Shown piece by piece: positions 37,518 to 47,558 of a DNA stretch of 64,000 bases. The notes beneath the pieces are model-generated. The model saw only the letters and a program-made list of their open reading frames with translations, was not told the origin of the DNA and did no database searches. Position 1 is the stretch's first letter. Each line of letters starts with the position of its first letter. Position numbers and translations under genes: made by a program. This DNA is from Bacteroidales bacterium UBA4912 (GTDB taxonomy: Bacteria > Bacteroidota > Bacteroidia > Bacteroidales > Dysgonomonadaceae): NCBI GenBank assembly GCA_002398875.1, contig DHCC01000087.1, positions 1 to 64,000 on the forward strand. The letters are read 5' to 3'.

Positions 37518-40145
37518 CTATTTTTTTGAAATTGCGGCAATATTCTCTTTAAGTAAAGTAATCTTGCTTTCTGCATCTGCCTGTTTTTTACGTTCATTAT
37601 CCACAATCTCCGGTTTGGCATTTTGCACAAACTTTTCATTACTCAGTTTCTTCTGTACAGATTTCAAGAATCCTTCCGTGTACTTCAGTTCTGTTTCAAG
37701 CTTTTGCAGCTCAGCTTCTATATCGATGTTGTTAGACAACGGAACACTGTATTCTGTAGTGCCCGAAAGGAAGCCTGCCGATCCTGGTTGTTTCTCTGTA
37801 ACCTGTTTTATAGATGACAGGTTGCACATCTTTGATATGATGCTGTTAAAAGTTTCATTATGATTACCCGCAACTTCAAGATCAAGTTCCTCCTTGTTGG
37901 GGATGTTTTTATCCAGGCGTATTGTACGAATACCCGAAATAATATGTTTAACAACTTCAAAATTAGCAAGTAGATCTTTGTTTTCATCTCCAAAACCTGG
38001 CTGAAGTGATGTCATCAGACTATCTCCCTCTTCCCTTATATATAAAGCCTGCCACAATTCTTCTGTAATGAACGGCATAAAAGGATGCAATAAGCGAAGC
38101 AGATCATCAAAAAAGCGGAGTGTTGCATCATAGCTAATCTTGTCGATAGGTTGCTGATAAGCCGGTTTTACGATCTCCAGGTACCAAGAAGAAAACTCAT
38201 CCCAGAATAGTTTGTATAACAACATCAGTGCTTCTGACAGTCGGTATTTCGAAAAAAGATCATCCAGTTCGGTTATAGTTTCTGATAACTTACTCTGAAA
38301 CCACTCAACAGCTATTTCAGATGATTCAGGTTGTGTAATATTTTCATCAACCTCCCATCCTTTAACCAAGCGGAAAGCATTCCATATTTTGTTGTTGAAA
38401 TTACGTCCCTGCTCACACATCGACTCATCAAAAGGCAGATCATTACCTGCTGGTGATGTCAGTAACATCCCCATTCTTACTCCATCAGCACCGTACTTAT
38501 CCATCAACTCTATCGGATCAGGTGAATTTCCGAGAGATTTAGACATTTTCCTGCCCAGTTTATCACGTACAATTCCTGTAAAGTAGACATTACGGAAACA
38601 GGGTTCTTTACGGTATTCATAACCTGCCATAATCATACGTGCCACCCAGAAGAAAATAATCTCAGGTGCTGTTACCAAATCATTAGTAGGGTAGTAATAG
38701 TTGATTTCTTTATTGTCAGGTTCATTTATTCCATTAAAGACAGAAATTGGCCACAGCCAAGATGAAAACCATGTATCAAGAACATCCTCATCCTGTTTAA
38801 GATCGTCAATGGTAATTTCATAATCCACCTGCTGTTTTGCTTTTTCAAGAGCCTCTTCCTTTGACATTGCAACAACATAACCCCCTTTGGGAAGGAAATA
38901 CGCGGGAATCTGATGCCCCCACCAGAGCTGGCGACTAATACACCAGTCCTTAATATTCTCCATCCAGTGACGGTAGGTGTTTTTATATTTCTCAGGGAAG
39001 AAGCGGATGGTATCGTCAGCAACTGCCTCAGCTGCCGGTTTAGCAAGATCTTCCATTTTCAGGAACCACTGCATTGAAAGTTTTGGTTCTATAGCTTCAT
39101 CAGTACGTTCAGAAAATCCAACCTTATTTGTGTAAGGTTCTATTTTTTCAATTAATCCTGCCTCTTCCAGGTCCTTCTCGATCTGTTTACGAACATCAAA
39201 CCTGTCCATACCGACATAACAGTCACCATTCTCATTAAGAGTGCCGTCAGGATTAAATATATCAATAGATGGGAGATTATATTTCTCACCAAGCATGTAG
39301 TCATTAGCATCGTGCGCTGGAGTAACTTTCAGACAACCTGTACCAAATTCAATATCGACATATTCATCTTCAATTACTGGTATAGCCCTGTTGACTAAAG
39401 GAACAATTACTTTCTTGCCTTTAAGATGAGCATTCTTGGGATCATTAGGATGAATACACATAGCAGTATCACCCATTATTGTTTCAGGGCGGGTAGTAGC
39501 AACAACTGCATACCTGCCTTCAGGATCTCCCTCAATCATATATCTCAGATAGTACAGTTTTCCGTGCACTTCCTTGTGGATAACTTCTTCATCAGAAAGA
39601 GCAGTCAGAGCTTTTGGGTCCCAGTTTACCATCCTTACACCACGGTAAATCAGACCTTTTTCATACAGATCGCAAAACACTTTGAGTACACTCTCAGAGC
39701 GAATATCATCCATCGTGAAAGCCGTTCTGTCCCAGTCGCATGATGCACCAAGCTTTTTCAGCTGCTGAAGGATAATACCCCCGTGTTCACGTGTCCAGTC
39801 CCAGGCATGTTCCAGAAACTCCTTCCTTGTAAGATCACTTTTCTTGATTCCCTCAGAGGCCAGTTTATTAACAACCTTAGCCTCTGTGGCAATTGAGGCA
39901 TGATCAGTACCAGGCACCCAGCAAGCATTCTTGCCCTGCATACGTGCCCGACGTACTAAAACATCCTGAATAGTGTTGTTGAGCATGTGTCCCATGTGGA
40001 GCACACCTGTAACGTTTGGAGGAGGTATAACAATTGTAAACGGTTCACGATCATCTGGTTCTGAATGAAACAGATGATTATCCATCCAGTATTTATACCA
40101 CTTACTCTCAACCTCTGCAGGATTATATTTGCTTGCAATTTCCAT
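37518..40145 (-). CDS. valS: valyl-tRNA synthetase
   Basis: An 875-residue class I aminoacyl-tRNA synthetase charging tRNA-Val. The HIGH-type signature is [14 protein letters not shown] (~40-53), the editing domain spans about 190-340 ([12 protein letters not shown]), and the KMSKS loop is [10 protein letters not shown] (~535). The C-terminal coiled coil (~800-875) is complete. A TATTTTTG promoter lies at 40232. The fructosamine-kinase-family gene follows. Confidence 0.97.
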   Translation of the reverse strand: MEIASKYNPAEVESKWYKYWMDNHLFHSEPDDREPFTIVIPPPNVTGVLHMGHMLNNTIQDVLVRRARMQGKNACWVPGTDHASIATEAKVVNKLASEGIKKSDLTRKEFLEHAWDWTREHGGIILQQLKKLGASCDWDRTAFTMDDIRSESVLKVFCDLYEKGLIYRGVRMVNWDPKALTALSDEEVIHKEVHGKLYYLRYMIEGDPEGRYAVVATTRPETIMGDTAMCIHPNDPKNAHLKGKKVIVPLVNRAIPVIEDEYVDIEFGTGCLKVTPAHDANDYMLGEKYNLPSIDIFNPDGTLNENGDCYVGMDRFDVRKQIEKDLEEAGLIEKIEPYTNKVGFSERTDEAIEPKLSMQWFLKMEDLAKPAAEAVADDTIRFFPEKYKNTYRHWMENIKDWCISRQLWWGHQIPAYFLPKGGYVVAMSKEEALEKAKQQVDYEITIDDLKQDEDVLDTWFSSWLWPISVFNGINEPDNKEINYYYPTNDLVTAPEIIFFWVARMIMAGYEYRKEPCFRNVYFTGIVRDKLGRKMSKSLGNSPDPIELMDKYGADGVRMGMLLTSPAGNDLPFDESMCEQGRNFNNKIWNAFRLVKGWEVDENITQPESSEIAVEWFQSKLSETITELDDLFSKYRLSEALMLLYKLFWDEFSSWYLEIVKPAYQQPIDKISYDATLRFFDDLLRLLHPFMPFITEELWQALYIREEGDSLMTSLQPGFGDENKDLLANFEVVKHIISGIRTIRLDKNIPNKEELDLEVAGNHNETFNSIISKMCNLSSIKQVTEKQPGSAGFLSGTTEYSVPLSNNIDIEAELQKLETELKYTEGFLKSVQKKLSNEKFVQNAKPEIVDNERKKQADAESKITLLKENIAAISKK

Positions 40146-40231
40146 CTGAAAAAATCAAAAAGTTCGACTTAAATAAAGTGTCTGTTAATCAATATGAAAC
40201 AGAACATAATCTGATTGTAAACATCAAAGTA

Positions 40232-40239
40232 CAAAAATA
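40232..40239 (-). promoter_or_regulatory. -7 element (TATTTTTG) for valS
   Basis: The minus strand reads TATTTTTG, 87 nt before the valS ATG. A second TTTG-containing stretch (TACTTTG) follows immediately downstream. Confidence 0.55.
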
Positions 40240-40454
40240 CAAAAAATGAATTTCAAATCATAAGGTTCAATCCGAAACATTCAAGAGCTTTAGATAGTGA
40301 TTACCCATACTTCGGCAGTATTTTGGTCTTACATGGGTCGTATATTGCTTATAGATCACTTATATATAGCTTATCTATACATAAGCTATGTATAAGCGAT
40401 CTTTGGTCGAGATACAACTGATTTCCATGCGAATCAGCGTAAACTGATAAATAT
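40240..40454. repeat. nested palindrome of TTATA/ATAAG units in the valS-DUF1343 spacer
   Basis: The 309-nt gap 40146-40454 holds no gene that I can support. Its main feature is a nested palindrome: ATAGCTTAT (40366) pairs perfectly with ATAAGCTAT (40381) over a 6-nt loop, and outer arms GCTTATA (40347) and TATAAGC (40391) also pair. GATC flanks both sides. No T run follows, so it is not a clear terminator. Confidence 0.5.
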
Positions 40455-41705
40455 TTATTCTTCATACAATAGATATGGCTTCCGTTGTATTTTAAAATTC
40501 TCCACATCATCAGCCCATTTGGCTTTAATCTCTTCGGCAGATTTACCCTCCATTATGTCCGGGCGTATATAGTCAACTCCTACAAGATTTTCAAAGAAAG
40601 AAGTGAAGAATTTATTTCCGATATTAAGGTTATTATAGGCATCAATTATGTATGAAAGGTCTAATCCTTTCTCTATTATTTCATCATTTGGTATGCTGCG
40701 AAGATCAATGCCATAGCATTTTTTATTGAGTAAAGGAGGATTCTTTGCACCCGGTACACTGCGCGGCGTGAATGTGAAATCTGAGTTTTTATAGTTAGGG
40801 TGACCATATACCTCGAAAGGAAAATGAGTACCGCGACCCAGACTCATTACCGTTCCTTCAAACATGCATGTAGAGGGATAAAGATAAATAGAGTGGATAT
40901 TTGGCAGGTTAGGTGAGGGCGAAACAGGTAATTCATAAAGTGTCTGGTGTGTGTAGTTGTCGCAAGGAACTACTGCCAGATCGCACGTTCTGTCATTGGT
41001 AAGCCACTTTTCGCCATTAATCATAACGGCCAGCTCTCCAAGTGTCATACCGTGGACGACAGGAATTGGAAGCCATCCAACACCAGATTTATACTTCATA
41101 TCCAGAATTGGACCGTCCACATACATCCCGTTGGGGTTTGGCCTATCGAGGACAATCATCTTTTTGTTGTGCTCTGCACAAGCATCCATTAACCCCATCA
41201 TACTAATATAGTATGTATAAAAACGGAGTCCCACATCCTGCAGATCGAAAAGCAGCACATCAAACTCCTTCATATTATCGGCAGAAGGTTTGCCGCCACC
41301 ACTTCCGTAGAGTGACCAGATAGGAGTACCGGTTTTTTTATCGACAGAACTCGACACATGCTCACCCGCATCTGCTGTACCACGAAAACCATGCTCAGGT
41401 GAAAATATCCCCACTACATTATGACCTCTACGGATTAGCATATCCACCAGGTGCTCATTACCAACCATGCCCGTCTGGTTGCTCATCACAGCAACTCTTT
41501 TGCCTTCAATTAAAGGGAAATATAATTCAGTTCGCTCTGCACCGGTTATTACATTTCTTTCCACATCAACGTCTGTTTCCAATTGAGCATTTACTTGTAT
41601 TCGGCTCTGATCCTTGCTTTTAGATTTGTTTTGAGAACAGGAAATTGCAGGTGAAATGATTAAGGCTAATGAAATTAAAAGTATTTTAAAACAGAGTTTT
41701 TTCAT
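40455..41705 (-). CDS. DUF1343 protein, NamZ-type exo-beta-N-acetylmuramidase family (GH171)
   Basis: A 416-residue exported protein; the signal peptide ends in a possible lipobox (PAISC). The DUF1343 core is clear: VAVMSNQTGMV (~75), GIFSPEHGFRG (~105), FDLQDVGLRFYTY (~158), LDRPNPNG (~190), and PSPNLPN and SLGRGTHFPF in the second half. Characterised relatives (B. subtilis and Tannerella NamZ) remove terminal MurNAc from peptidoglycan fragments, a wall-recycling or MurNAc-scavenging role. Its ATG overlaps the stop of the upstream MerR gene (ATGA), indicating translational coupling. Confidence 0.87.
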   Translation of the reverse strand: MKKLCFKILLISLALIISPAISCSQNKSKSKDQSRIQVNAQLETDVDVERNVITGAERTELYFPLIEGKRVAVMSNQTGMVGNEHLVDMLIRRGHNVVGIFSPEHGFRGTADAGEHVSSSVDKKTGTPIWSLYGSGGGKPSADNMKEFDVLLFDLQDVGLRFYTYYISMMGLMDACAEHNKKMIVLDRPNPNGMYVDGPILDMKYKSGVGWLPIPVVHGMTLGELAVMINGEKWLTNDRTCDLAVVPCDNYTHQTLYELPVSPSPNLPNIHSIYLYPSTCMFEGTVMSLGRGTHFPFEVYGHPNYKNSDFTFTPRSVPGAKNPPLLNKKCYGIDLRSIPNDEIIEKGLDLSYIIDAYNNLNIGNKFFTSFFENLVGVDYIRPDIMEGKSAEEIKAKWADDVENFKIQRKPYLLYEE

Positions 41706-42103
41706 TTTTCTTCTGTTTTGATTGTTCTGTTATATTTCTGTTTTTCATGTAGTTTATCAAATTCCTCTTCAAGCTCCAACAGTTCTTTCTTGATTTCGGT
41801 GAGCCGTCCAAGCACCTCAACCCGCTTAGTTTCGTCATCTTTTTTTGTTTTGAGTGACTGGCGTGCACCTTCAAGAGTCATTCCTCTCTCTTTTACAAGA
41901 TGGTAAACAACTTCAACCTGCTGTATATCTTCACGGGTAAACTGGCGTGTTCCCCCTGCAGTCTTTTTGGGGTTGATGTTTTCAAACTCCTTCTCCCAGA
42001 AACGGAGCAAAGAGACATTCACCGCTAAATGGTCTGCCACCTCCTGAATTGAGTAGTAGAGTCGTTTATCATTAAATTGTATAGATTTTTTTCTCTTGCC
42101 CAT
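41702..42103 (-). CDS. MerR-family transcriptional regulator
   Basis: A 133-residue regulator with an N-terminal MerR winged helix-turn-helix (YYSIQEVADHLAVNVSLLRFWEKEF, split at ~16-40) followed by GGTRQFTREDI and a C-terminal coiled coil (~80-125). It lacks the Cys pair of metal sensors. The frame is open 50 residues upstream but that extension is not MerR-like; the ATG at 42103 begins MGKRKKSIQF as in relatives. It is coupled by a 4-base overlap to the DUF1343 gene and may control it. Confidence 0.88.
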   Translation of the reverse strand: MGKRKKSIQFNDKRLYYSIQEVADHLAVNVSLLRFWEKEFENINPKKTAGGTRQFTREDIQQVEVVYHLVKERGMTLEGARQSLKTKKDDETKRVEVLGRLTEIKKELLELEEEFDKLHEKQKYNRTIKTEEK

Positions 42104-42270
42104 TGTTGTAGAATTCAGCAGTAAAACTTTATTTGAGCTTATAATATGTTGTGAACATTCAAAAATACAGTTTTCTAAAAGAAACAACAAATGTTTTTGA
42201 TTTACTTCAAATAATTTCCTCAATTCAAAAAGTAGATTGGGAAGAAGTTGCAATATTTTGCATTACTGAC

Positions 42271-42303
42271 AAAAAAAAGGCGGAACCAAGCCGCCTTTTT
42301 TTG
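42271..42303. terminator. bidirectional terminator
   Basis: AAAAAAGGCGG and CCGCCTTTTTT form a strong stem with a 7-nt loop. It ends the unknown lipoprotein gene (stop at 42316, minus strand) and precedes the MerR gene. Confidence 0.88.
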
Positions 42304-42315
42304 ATTATTAAGCTG

Positions 42316-43338
42316 TTATTCTGGGCAATCTACAACACGCTGTACGTCTAAATGTATTCCGTAATATGCGAATGCATCAACTGTAATGGTTGTTTCGGTG
42401 CCTTTATAAGTAGTAAACTGACCAGGCGCCGGGTTTTTGCTTGGAGGTAGCGAATTGTACCCCTGAATTTTTACAGACTCGGCAACATCCTGCAACCGGG
42501 CTCCGTTGAGGGCGGCAAGAGTAATGGTAACTTTACCGTCGACCACTTCGGAAAAAGTTGCGGTTCCCACCAAGTAAGTCTGTCCTGCATAAACATTAAC
42601 TGTAGTATTGGCAACATAAGGAGTATAGGTTGCCCAGTTGCCTTTAGTTACGTACCGTGTACCTGCAGCCCAGGCTGTTTCGTCTTGATAACATACTTCA
42701 ACAGGCGGTTCATCTTCGCAAACGGCAATACAATAATCAAATTTCATAAACCAGTTATTACCTACCACTTCACCTTCTCCAAAAGCAGTTTCACTTTGTA
42801 CAATTTCGTTATCAACCACTCTTACCACCTCGGCATGAGCTGAAACGCATAAACATCCATCGGGTAGTGAAACAAGTGGAATCTCTACATAGTAAAAGGA
42901 TTGCAACTCAGTAAATTCAACCTTATGTGGGAAGTTGCCTGGAACAAGATTACCTGCATTATTCACAGGTAACATATCGCAAGCACCCACATAAAGATGG
43001 ATTGCCTCCATTTTCCAATCTCCGGTAGTTACGTAACCCACATACAATTTTTCACTGGTATTGACAACGTAAACTTTCCCTGCTTCGTAGTGTTGTCCTG
43101 CTATAAGACGAACCTCTTGAACATCACCACAGAGATCTAAGCATGAAAGGTCAATGCATGGGGGAACTTCTATTGCTCGGGTGCCGGCAATAACTGCAAC
43201 TGCACTTTCTTCCTCAACAAGGCTCAATTCATTAACACTTTTTTCTTCATCAAGGTTCAAGTCATTGGAACAGGAAGAGAAAGTGATACTAATTGCCGAC
43301 ACGGCAATAACTGCAAAAAACAGAACGATTTTTTTCAT
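42316..43338 (-). CDS. secreted lipoprotein of unknown function with adhesin/CBM-like modules
   Basis: A 340-residue lipoprotein (lipobox FSSC, then acidic NDLNLDEE). The middle (~45-215) contains a Cys-rich beta domain with VTTGDWKMEAIHLYVG and NNAGNLVPGNFPHKVE, a motif seen in bacterial surface and collagen-like-associated beta-sandwich proteins. The C-terminal part (~215-335) starts CYQDETAWAAGTRY and repeats a similar fold. No catalytic motif was recognised. The start at 43338 is the first ATG; the frame runs on through TTG codons. It ends in the terminator at 42271. Confidence 0.7.
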   Translation of the reverse strand: MKKIVLFFAVIAVSAISITFSSCSNDLNLDEEKSVNELSLVEEESAVAVIAGTRAIEVPPCIDLSCLDLCGDVQEVRLIAGQHYEAGKVYVVNTSEKLYVGYVTTGDWKMEAIHLYVGACDMLPVNNAGNLVPGNFPHKVEFTELQSFYYVEIPLVSLPDGCLCVSAHAEVVRVVDNEIVQSETAFGEGEVVGNNWFMKFDYCIAVCEDEPPVEVCYQDETAWAAGTRYVTKGNWATYTPYVANTTVNVYAGQTYLVGTATFSEVVDGKVTITLAALNGARLQDVAESVKIQGYNSLPPSKNPAPGQFTTYKGTETTITVDAFAYYGIHLDVQRVVDCPE

Positions 43339-43732
43339 CAGCAACAATTTTTAAAATGATTAATACAACTAAATTAACACCCTAATAATGGCTACGCCAA
43401 ACACAAATGATTACGTGCATCCACGTTTTATACATCTATATATTATTAAACCCATTACAACTTGTCAATGGTCCTTAACTATCACCGATCAGCAAATTGC
43501 AACGATAGTGGATTCTTCTTCTGAATAACAAAGATTTTAAATGTTGTTAGTAATAAAAAACTTACAAAACATTACAAATTCTATGTTATTATAGGTTATT
43601 GGTAGTCTGGTAGTAACCTCCAGGCTTTGAGTGATTAAAAAAAATAAGCAGTAGAATGTATGTTGATTTTCTTTAACTAAGAATCAACAATAACAAAAAA
43701 ACAGATATGGTAAAGATTACAAAAACAAGCTT
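43339..43732. other. 394-bp intergenic region, no gene seen
   Basis: AT-rich spacer between two minus-strand genes. The only element suggested is TAATTTAG (43369-43376, minus), one base off TAnnTTTG, with TTTG about 21 bp upstream, a possible promoter for the lipoprotein gene. No repeats or RNA genes were recognised. Confidence 0.3.
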
Positions 43733-44671
43733 TTATTTTTGACTTTTCTTCGCAATATATATAACAGAGCTCGATTGATTAATACTTGAAAATGAATGCA
43801 GATAACCTGATATTCCAACAATAATTGCTTTTAGGTACTGTGCAAATTTATTACCCCCTTTATATTTCTCGCTCAACATTGAGATGTAAAAAGCATCCAG
43901 TGGCATAGTTTTCTTTTTTATGATCTTAAACTTGTGCTTGCTTAGCAGTTTTTCTAAAGTATCAGGTGTAAAATGCCAAAGATGGCGCGGGATATCATAG
44001 GCAGCCCAATATTCTTTATATTTTTTTGCATCATAAGAACTGTGATTGGGCAATGCAAGTACTAGTATCCCGTCAGGTGAAAGAATGTTATTGATCTTAC
44101 TAACAACCTCATTAAGGCTTTGGATATGTTCTAATACATGCCAGAGTGTGATAACATCGAAATAATCATTTTCGATTTCCCATAATTCCTCTTCACATTT
44201 TATATCTAAGTCAAAATTAGAGATTGCATATTCTCTTGTTTTCTTATCTTTTTCGATTCCTGAAACTATATATCCCTTCTCTTTAGTTTCATTAAGAAAG
44301 TAACCTGTACCACAACCTATGTCGAGCAAGCGGGTTGGTTGTTTATAATCTGTTTGAGGTGAAAGTTCAGACTCTAACACATATTTAGAAACCAGATTTA
44401 CTTTTTTCTTCAGCATGCGCTTTCTAAAAAAATGATATAGTTGGTTTATCAATCCTTTTTTTGAGTCTGAGTGAGAGATATAGTCGGGTGAGTCATAGTA
44501 TCTGCCTATCTCATCTTCTGAAGGAAAATTGTTTGTAAAACGAAAACCGCAGTTAAGACAATCACAAACAGGAAAATCTTCTTTAGTAGAGAAATGATCG
44601 ACAGCATCAAATACTTTTGAAGTATTAGAACTACCGCAGATGGGGCAGTTATGTATGGTAATACGAGGCAT
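43733..44671 (-). CDS. class I SAM-dependent methyltransferase with N-terminal zinc ribbon
   Basis: A 312-residue protein: an N-terminal four-Cys ribbon (CPICGSS ~9, CDCLNCGF ~33), then a class I methyltransferase fold with LLDIGCGTGYFLN (~110), VITLWHVLEHI (~165) and ILVLALPNHSS (~190). This architecture is common in surface-polysaccharide and lipid-linked sugar loci, but no such genes are adjacent, so the substrate is unknown. The ATG at 44671 is used; the codon before it is TTG. A TAACTTTG promoter lies at 44713. Divergent from alaS. Confidence 0.85.
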   Translation of the reverse strand: MPRITIHNCPICGSSNTSKVFDAVDHFSTKEDFPVCDCLNCGFRFTNNFPSEDEIGRYYDSPDYISHSDSKKGLINQLYHFFRKRMLKKKVNLVSKYVLESELSPQTDYKQPTRLLDIGCGTGYFLNETKEKGYIVSGIEKDKKTREYAISNFDLDIKCEEELWEIENDYFDVITLWHVLEHIQSLNEVVSKINNILSPDGILVLALPNHSSYDAKKYKEYWAAYDIPRHLWHFTPDTLEKLLSKHKFKIIKKKTMPLDAFYISMLSEKYKGGNKFAQYLKAIIVGISGYLHSFSSINQSSSVIYIAKKSQK

Positions 44672-44712
44672 CAAATACTCATCTTTAAATTTGATTCTTA
44701 TGAATTTTTCCT

Positions 44713-44720
44713 CAAAGTTA
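44713..44720 (-). promoter_or_regulatory. -7 element (TAACTTTG) for the methyltransferase
   Basis: The minus strand reads TAACTTTG, 42 nt before the ATG. It abuts the first of two plus-strand GCTGTATTTTTG copies (44721 and 44791). Confidence 0.65.
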
Positions 44721-44770
44721 GCTGTATTTTTGCTTTGTGCAATTTCAAATTTTTCATTTTCTGCTACTCA

Positions 44771-44838
44771 CTTGGGGATAAGAAGTTTTTGCTGTATTTT
44801 TGTACTCTGTTTTAGGGTAATATACTCTTATCCCAAAG
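44771..44838. promoter_or_regulatory. 13-bp inverted repeat around the alaS promoter
   Basis: CTTGGGGATAAGA (44771-44783) and TCTTATCCCAAAG (44826-44838) are complementary at 12 of 13 positions with a 42-bp spacer that contains the alaS -7 element. It could be a pair of operator half-sites. No known regulator motif is recognised. Confidence 0.4.
44795..44802 (+). promoter_or_regulatory. -7 element (TATTTTTG) for alaS
   Basis: TATTTTTG lies 63 nt before the alaS ATG. An identical GCTGTATTTTTG copy exactly 70 bp upstream could be a second promoter. Confidence 0.6.
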
Positions 44839-44864
44839 CTTTATTAAGTAATAATTGATAGTTT

Positions 44865-47480
44865 ATGATGACCTCCAAAGAGATTAGACAATCGTTTAAA
44901 GATTTTTTTCAGTCGAAAGAGCACCGCATTGTGCCTTCTGCACCAATGGTTATTAAAGATGACCCAACATTAATGTTTACCAACGCGGGCATGAACCAGT
45001 TTAAGGATGTTATTCTGGGTAATGCCCCTATTAAGTATCCGCGTGTTGCCGACTCACAGAAGTGCTTGAGGGTTAGCGGAAAGCATAACGATCTTGAGGA
45101 GGTGGGGCATGATACTTATCACCACACCATGTTTGAGATGCTGGGCAACTGGTCGTTTGGCGACTATTTCAAGAAAGAGGCTATTGCATGGGCGTGGGAA
45201 TATCTGACAGAGGTCTTGAAACTTGATAAGAACAGGCTCTATGCTACCGTCTTTGAGGGAGCTGTAGATGAAAATCTTGAGCGTGATGATGAAGCTGCAT
45301 CATATTGGGAAATGTATCTGCCTAAGGATCGTATTATCAACGGTAATAAAAATGACAACTTCTGGGAGATGGGTGATACAGGTCCATGCGGCCCATGTTC
45401 TGAGATTCATATAGATATCAGGTCCGATGCTGACAGAGCAAAGGTTGATGGTGTAACCTTGGTAAATCAGGATCATCCACAGGTTGTGGAGATATGGAAC
45501 CTTGTATTTATGCAGTATAACCGTAAGGTTGATGGTTCACTGGAATCTTTGCCTGCTAAGGTTATTGATACCGGTATGGGTTTCGAAAGACTCTGTATGG
45601 CAGTACAAGGTACTCAGTCAAATTACGATACAGATCTGTTTCAGACAATTATAAAGAAAATTGGTGAGGTTAGTGATAAGAAATATGGCGTTGATGATAA
45701 GGTTGATATTGCCATGCGTGTTATCGCTGATCATGTAAGAACTATAGCTTTTTCAATTACAGATGGTCAGCTTCCATCCAATGCCAAGGCGGGCTATGTG
45801 ATTCGTCGTATCTTGCGTCGTGCAGTACGTTATGGATACACTTTTCTTAATATGCACGAATCGTTTATGTACAAGCTGATTCCTACTCTTATTGAGGTAA
45901 TGGGAGATGCTTATCCTGAGCTTATAGCACAAAAGGGACTAATAGAAAAAGTGATGAAAGAAGAGGAGGAGTCTTTCCTTCGCACTCTTGAAACTGGTAT
46001 TAAGCTACTTGAGAGAAACCTTCCTGAGAAAGAGGGTGGGGTATTAAGTGGTGAGATTGCTTTTAAGCTTTATGATACATTCGGTTTTCCGCTCGATCTT
46101 ACAGAACTGATTTTACGTGAACATGGTATGACTGCCGATGTGGAGGGTTTTAATGCTGAGATGCAGAAACAGAAGGACAGGGCGCGTAATGCGGCTGTTG
46201 TGGAAACTGGTGATTGGACAAAGGTGCAAGACGGGGATCCTGAATTCGTTGGTTATGATGAAACTGAAAGTACTACACAGATTCTTCGCTATCGTGCTGT
46301 GAAACAGAAGAAGTCCGAATTCTTTCAGATTGTTCTCTCTCGTTCTCCGTTTTATGCTGAGATGGGTGGTCAGGTTGGCGATAATGGATGGCTGATTTCT
46401 GAATCGGGAGAAATAATTGAAGTTTTTGATACTAAGCGTGAGAATAATCTTGCTGTTCATCTTACTAAAAAACTTCCTCAGGAATTAGAGGGTACTTTCA
46501 TTGCAAAGATAGATACAGATAAGAGAACTGCTACTGAGTGTAATCACTCTGCTACTCACCTAATGCATGAAGCTCTGCGGGAGGTTTTGGGCAATCATGT
46601 TGAGCAAAAAGGTTCGTATGTATCACCTGAAGTATTGAGGTTCGACTTCTCACATTTCCAGAAAATGACCCCGGAAGAGATACGTGAAGTGGAAAGGAAA
46701 GTGACGGAGAAAATAAGAAGTAACTTTCCTATCGAAGAGCATCGTCATGTTCCGATTGATGAGGCGAAAGCACAAGGTGCAATGGCTCTGTTTGGAGAGA
46801 AGTATGGTGATGATGTGCGTACTGTCAGGTTTGGCTCTTCAATTGAGCTTTGTGGGGGTACTCATATTTCTTCAACAGGACGTATTGGTACATTCCGTAT
46901 TGTTAGCGAAGGTGCTATATCAGCAGGTGTTAGACGTATTGAAGCGGTTACTGCAAAGGTATGTGAGGATTATCTGTACGCGAAGGAAGATGCTATTCTT
47001 GAAATAAAAAATATGCTTAATAATGTTCCTGACGTGATGCAGGGAATTCATCGTCTACTAGCGGATAACGAGGAGATGAAGAAAGAGTTGCAGGAGTTTG
47101 TAAAAGAGAAAACAGAACAGGTTAAGCTAAAGGTTATTGAGAAAAAAACCGAGATAAACGGTGTTGATGTTTTTAAAGTAATTCTTCCAATTGGATCGCC
47201 TGATGTGATTAAAGATATTGCATTTCAAATAAAAGGACAGTTTCCGGAAAAAATGCTTTTTGTAGGTGCTACAGCAGCAAATGGTAAACCTAACCTTACT
47301 GTAATGCTAAGTGATGACCTTGTTGCAGGAGGTATGCATGCAGGAAATATTGTACGTGAAGCTGCTAAACTGATTCAGGGAGGTGGAGGCGGACAGCCTC
47401 ACTTTGCCACTGCAGGTGGCAAGAATGCTGATGGGCTGAATGCTGCTGTTGAGGCTGTTATTCAGAAACTAAAAGCCTAA
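44865..47480 (+). CDS. alaS: alanyl-tRNA synthetase
   Basis: An 871-residue class II synthetase charging tRNA-Ala. The catalytic domain (~1-250) has [12 protein letters not shown] and [11 protein letters not shown]; the editing domain carries the zinc-type motif [11 protein letters not shown] (~560) and CGGTH (~662), both intact, so misacylated Ser/Gly-tRNA can be cleared. The C-terminal DHHA1 domain has [15 protein letters not shown] (~840). Full length. Starts with two adjacent ATG codons. Confidence 0.97.
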   Translation: MMTSKEIRQSFKDFFQSKEHRIVPSAPMVIKDDPTLMFTNAGMNQFKDVILGNAPIKYPRVADSQKCLRVSGKHNDLEEVGHDTYHHTMFEMLGNWSFGDYFKKEAIAWAWEYLTEVLKLDKNRLYATVFEGAVDENLERDDEAASYWEMYLPKDRIINGNKNDNFWEMGDTGPCGPCSEIHIDIRSDADRAKVDGVTLVNQDHPQVVEIWNLVFMQYNRKVDGSLESLPAKVIDTGMGFERLCMAVQGTQSNYDTDLFQTIIKKIGEVSDKKYGVDDKVDIAMRVIADHVRTIAFSITDGQLPSNAKAGYVIRRILRRAVRYGYTFLNMHESFMYKLIPTLIEVMGDAYPELIAQKGLIEKVMKEEEESFLRTLETGIKLLERNLPEKEGGVLSGEIAFKLYDTFGFPLDLTELILREHGMTADVEGFNAEMQKQKDRARNAAVVETGDWTKVQDGDPEFVGYDETESTTQILRYRAVKQKKSEFFQIVLSRSPFYAEMGGQVGDNGWLISESGEIIEVFDTKRENNLAVHLTKKLPQELEGTFIAKIDTDKRTATECNHSATHLMHEALREVLGNHVEQKGSYVSPEVLRFDFSHFQKMTPEEIREVERKVTEKIRSNFPIEEHRHVPIDEAKAQGAMALFGEKYGDDVRTVRFGSSIELCGGTHISSTGRIGTFRIVSEGAISAGVRRIEAVTAKVCEDYLYAKEDAILEIKNMLNNVPDVMQGIHRLLADNEEMKKELQEFVKEKTEQVKLKVIEKKTEINGVDVFKVILPIGSPDVIKDIAFQIKGQFPEKMLFVGATAANGKPNLTVMLSDDLVAGGMHAGNIVREAAKLIQGGGGGQPHFATAGGKNADGLNAAVEAVIQKLKA

Positions 47481-47503
47481 AATTCTAACTCCAAATAAGG
47501 GAT

Positions 47504-47511
47504 TAGTTTTG
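47504..47511 (+). promoter_or_regulatory. -7 element (TAGTTTTG) for the GH92 gene
   Basis: TAGTTTTG matches TAnnTTTG, 48 nt before the ATG at 47559. Confidence 0.5.
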
Positions 47512-47558
47512 TGATTAAGGTGTGTTTTTTATCAATTAGGTGACATAAATGAGAGATT

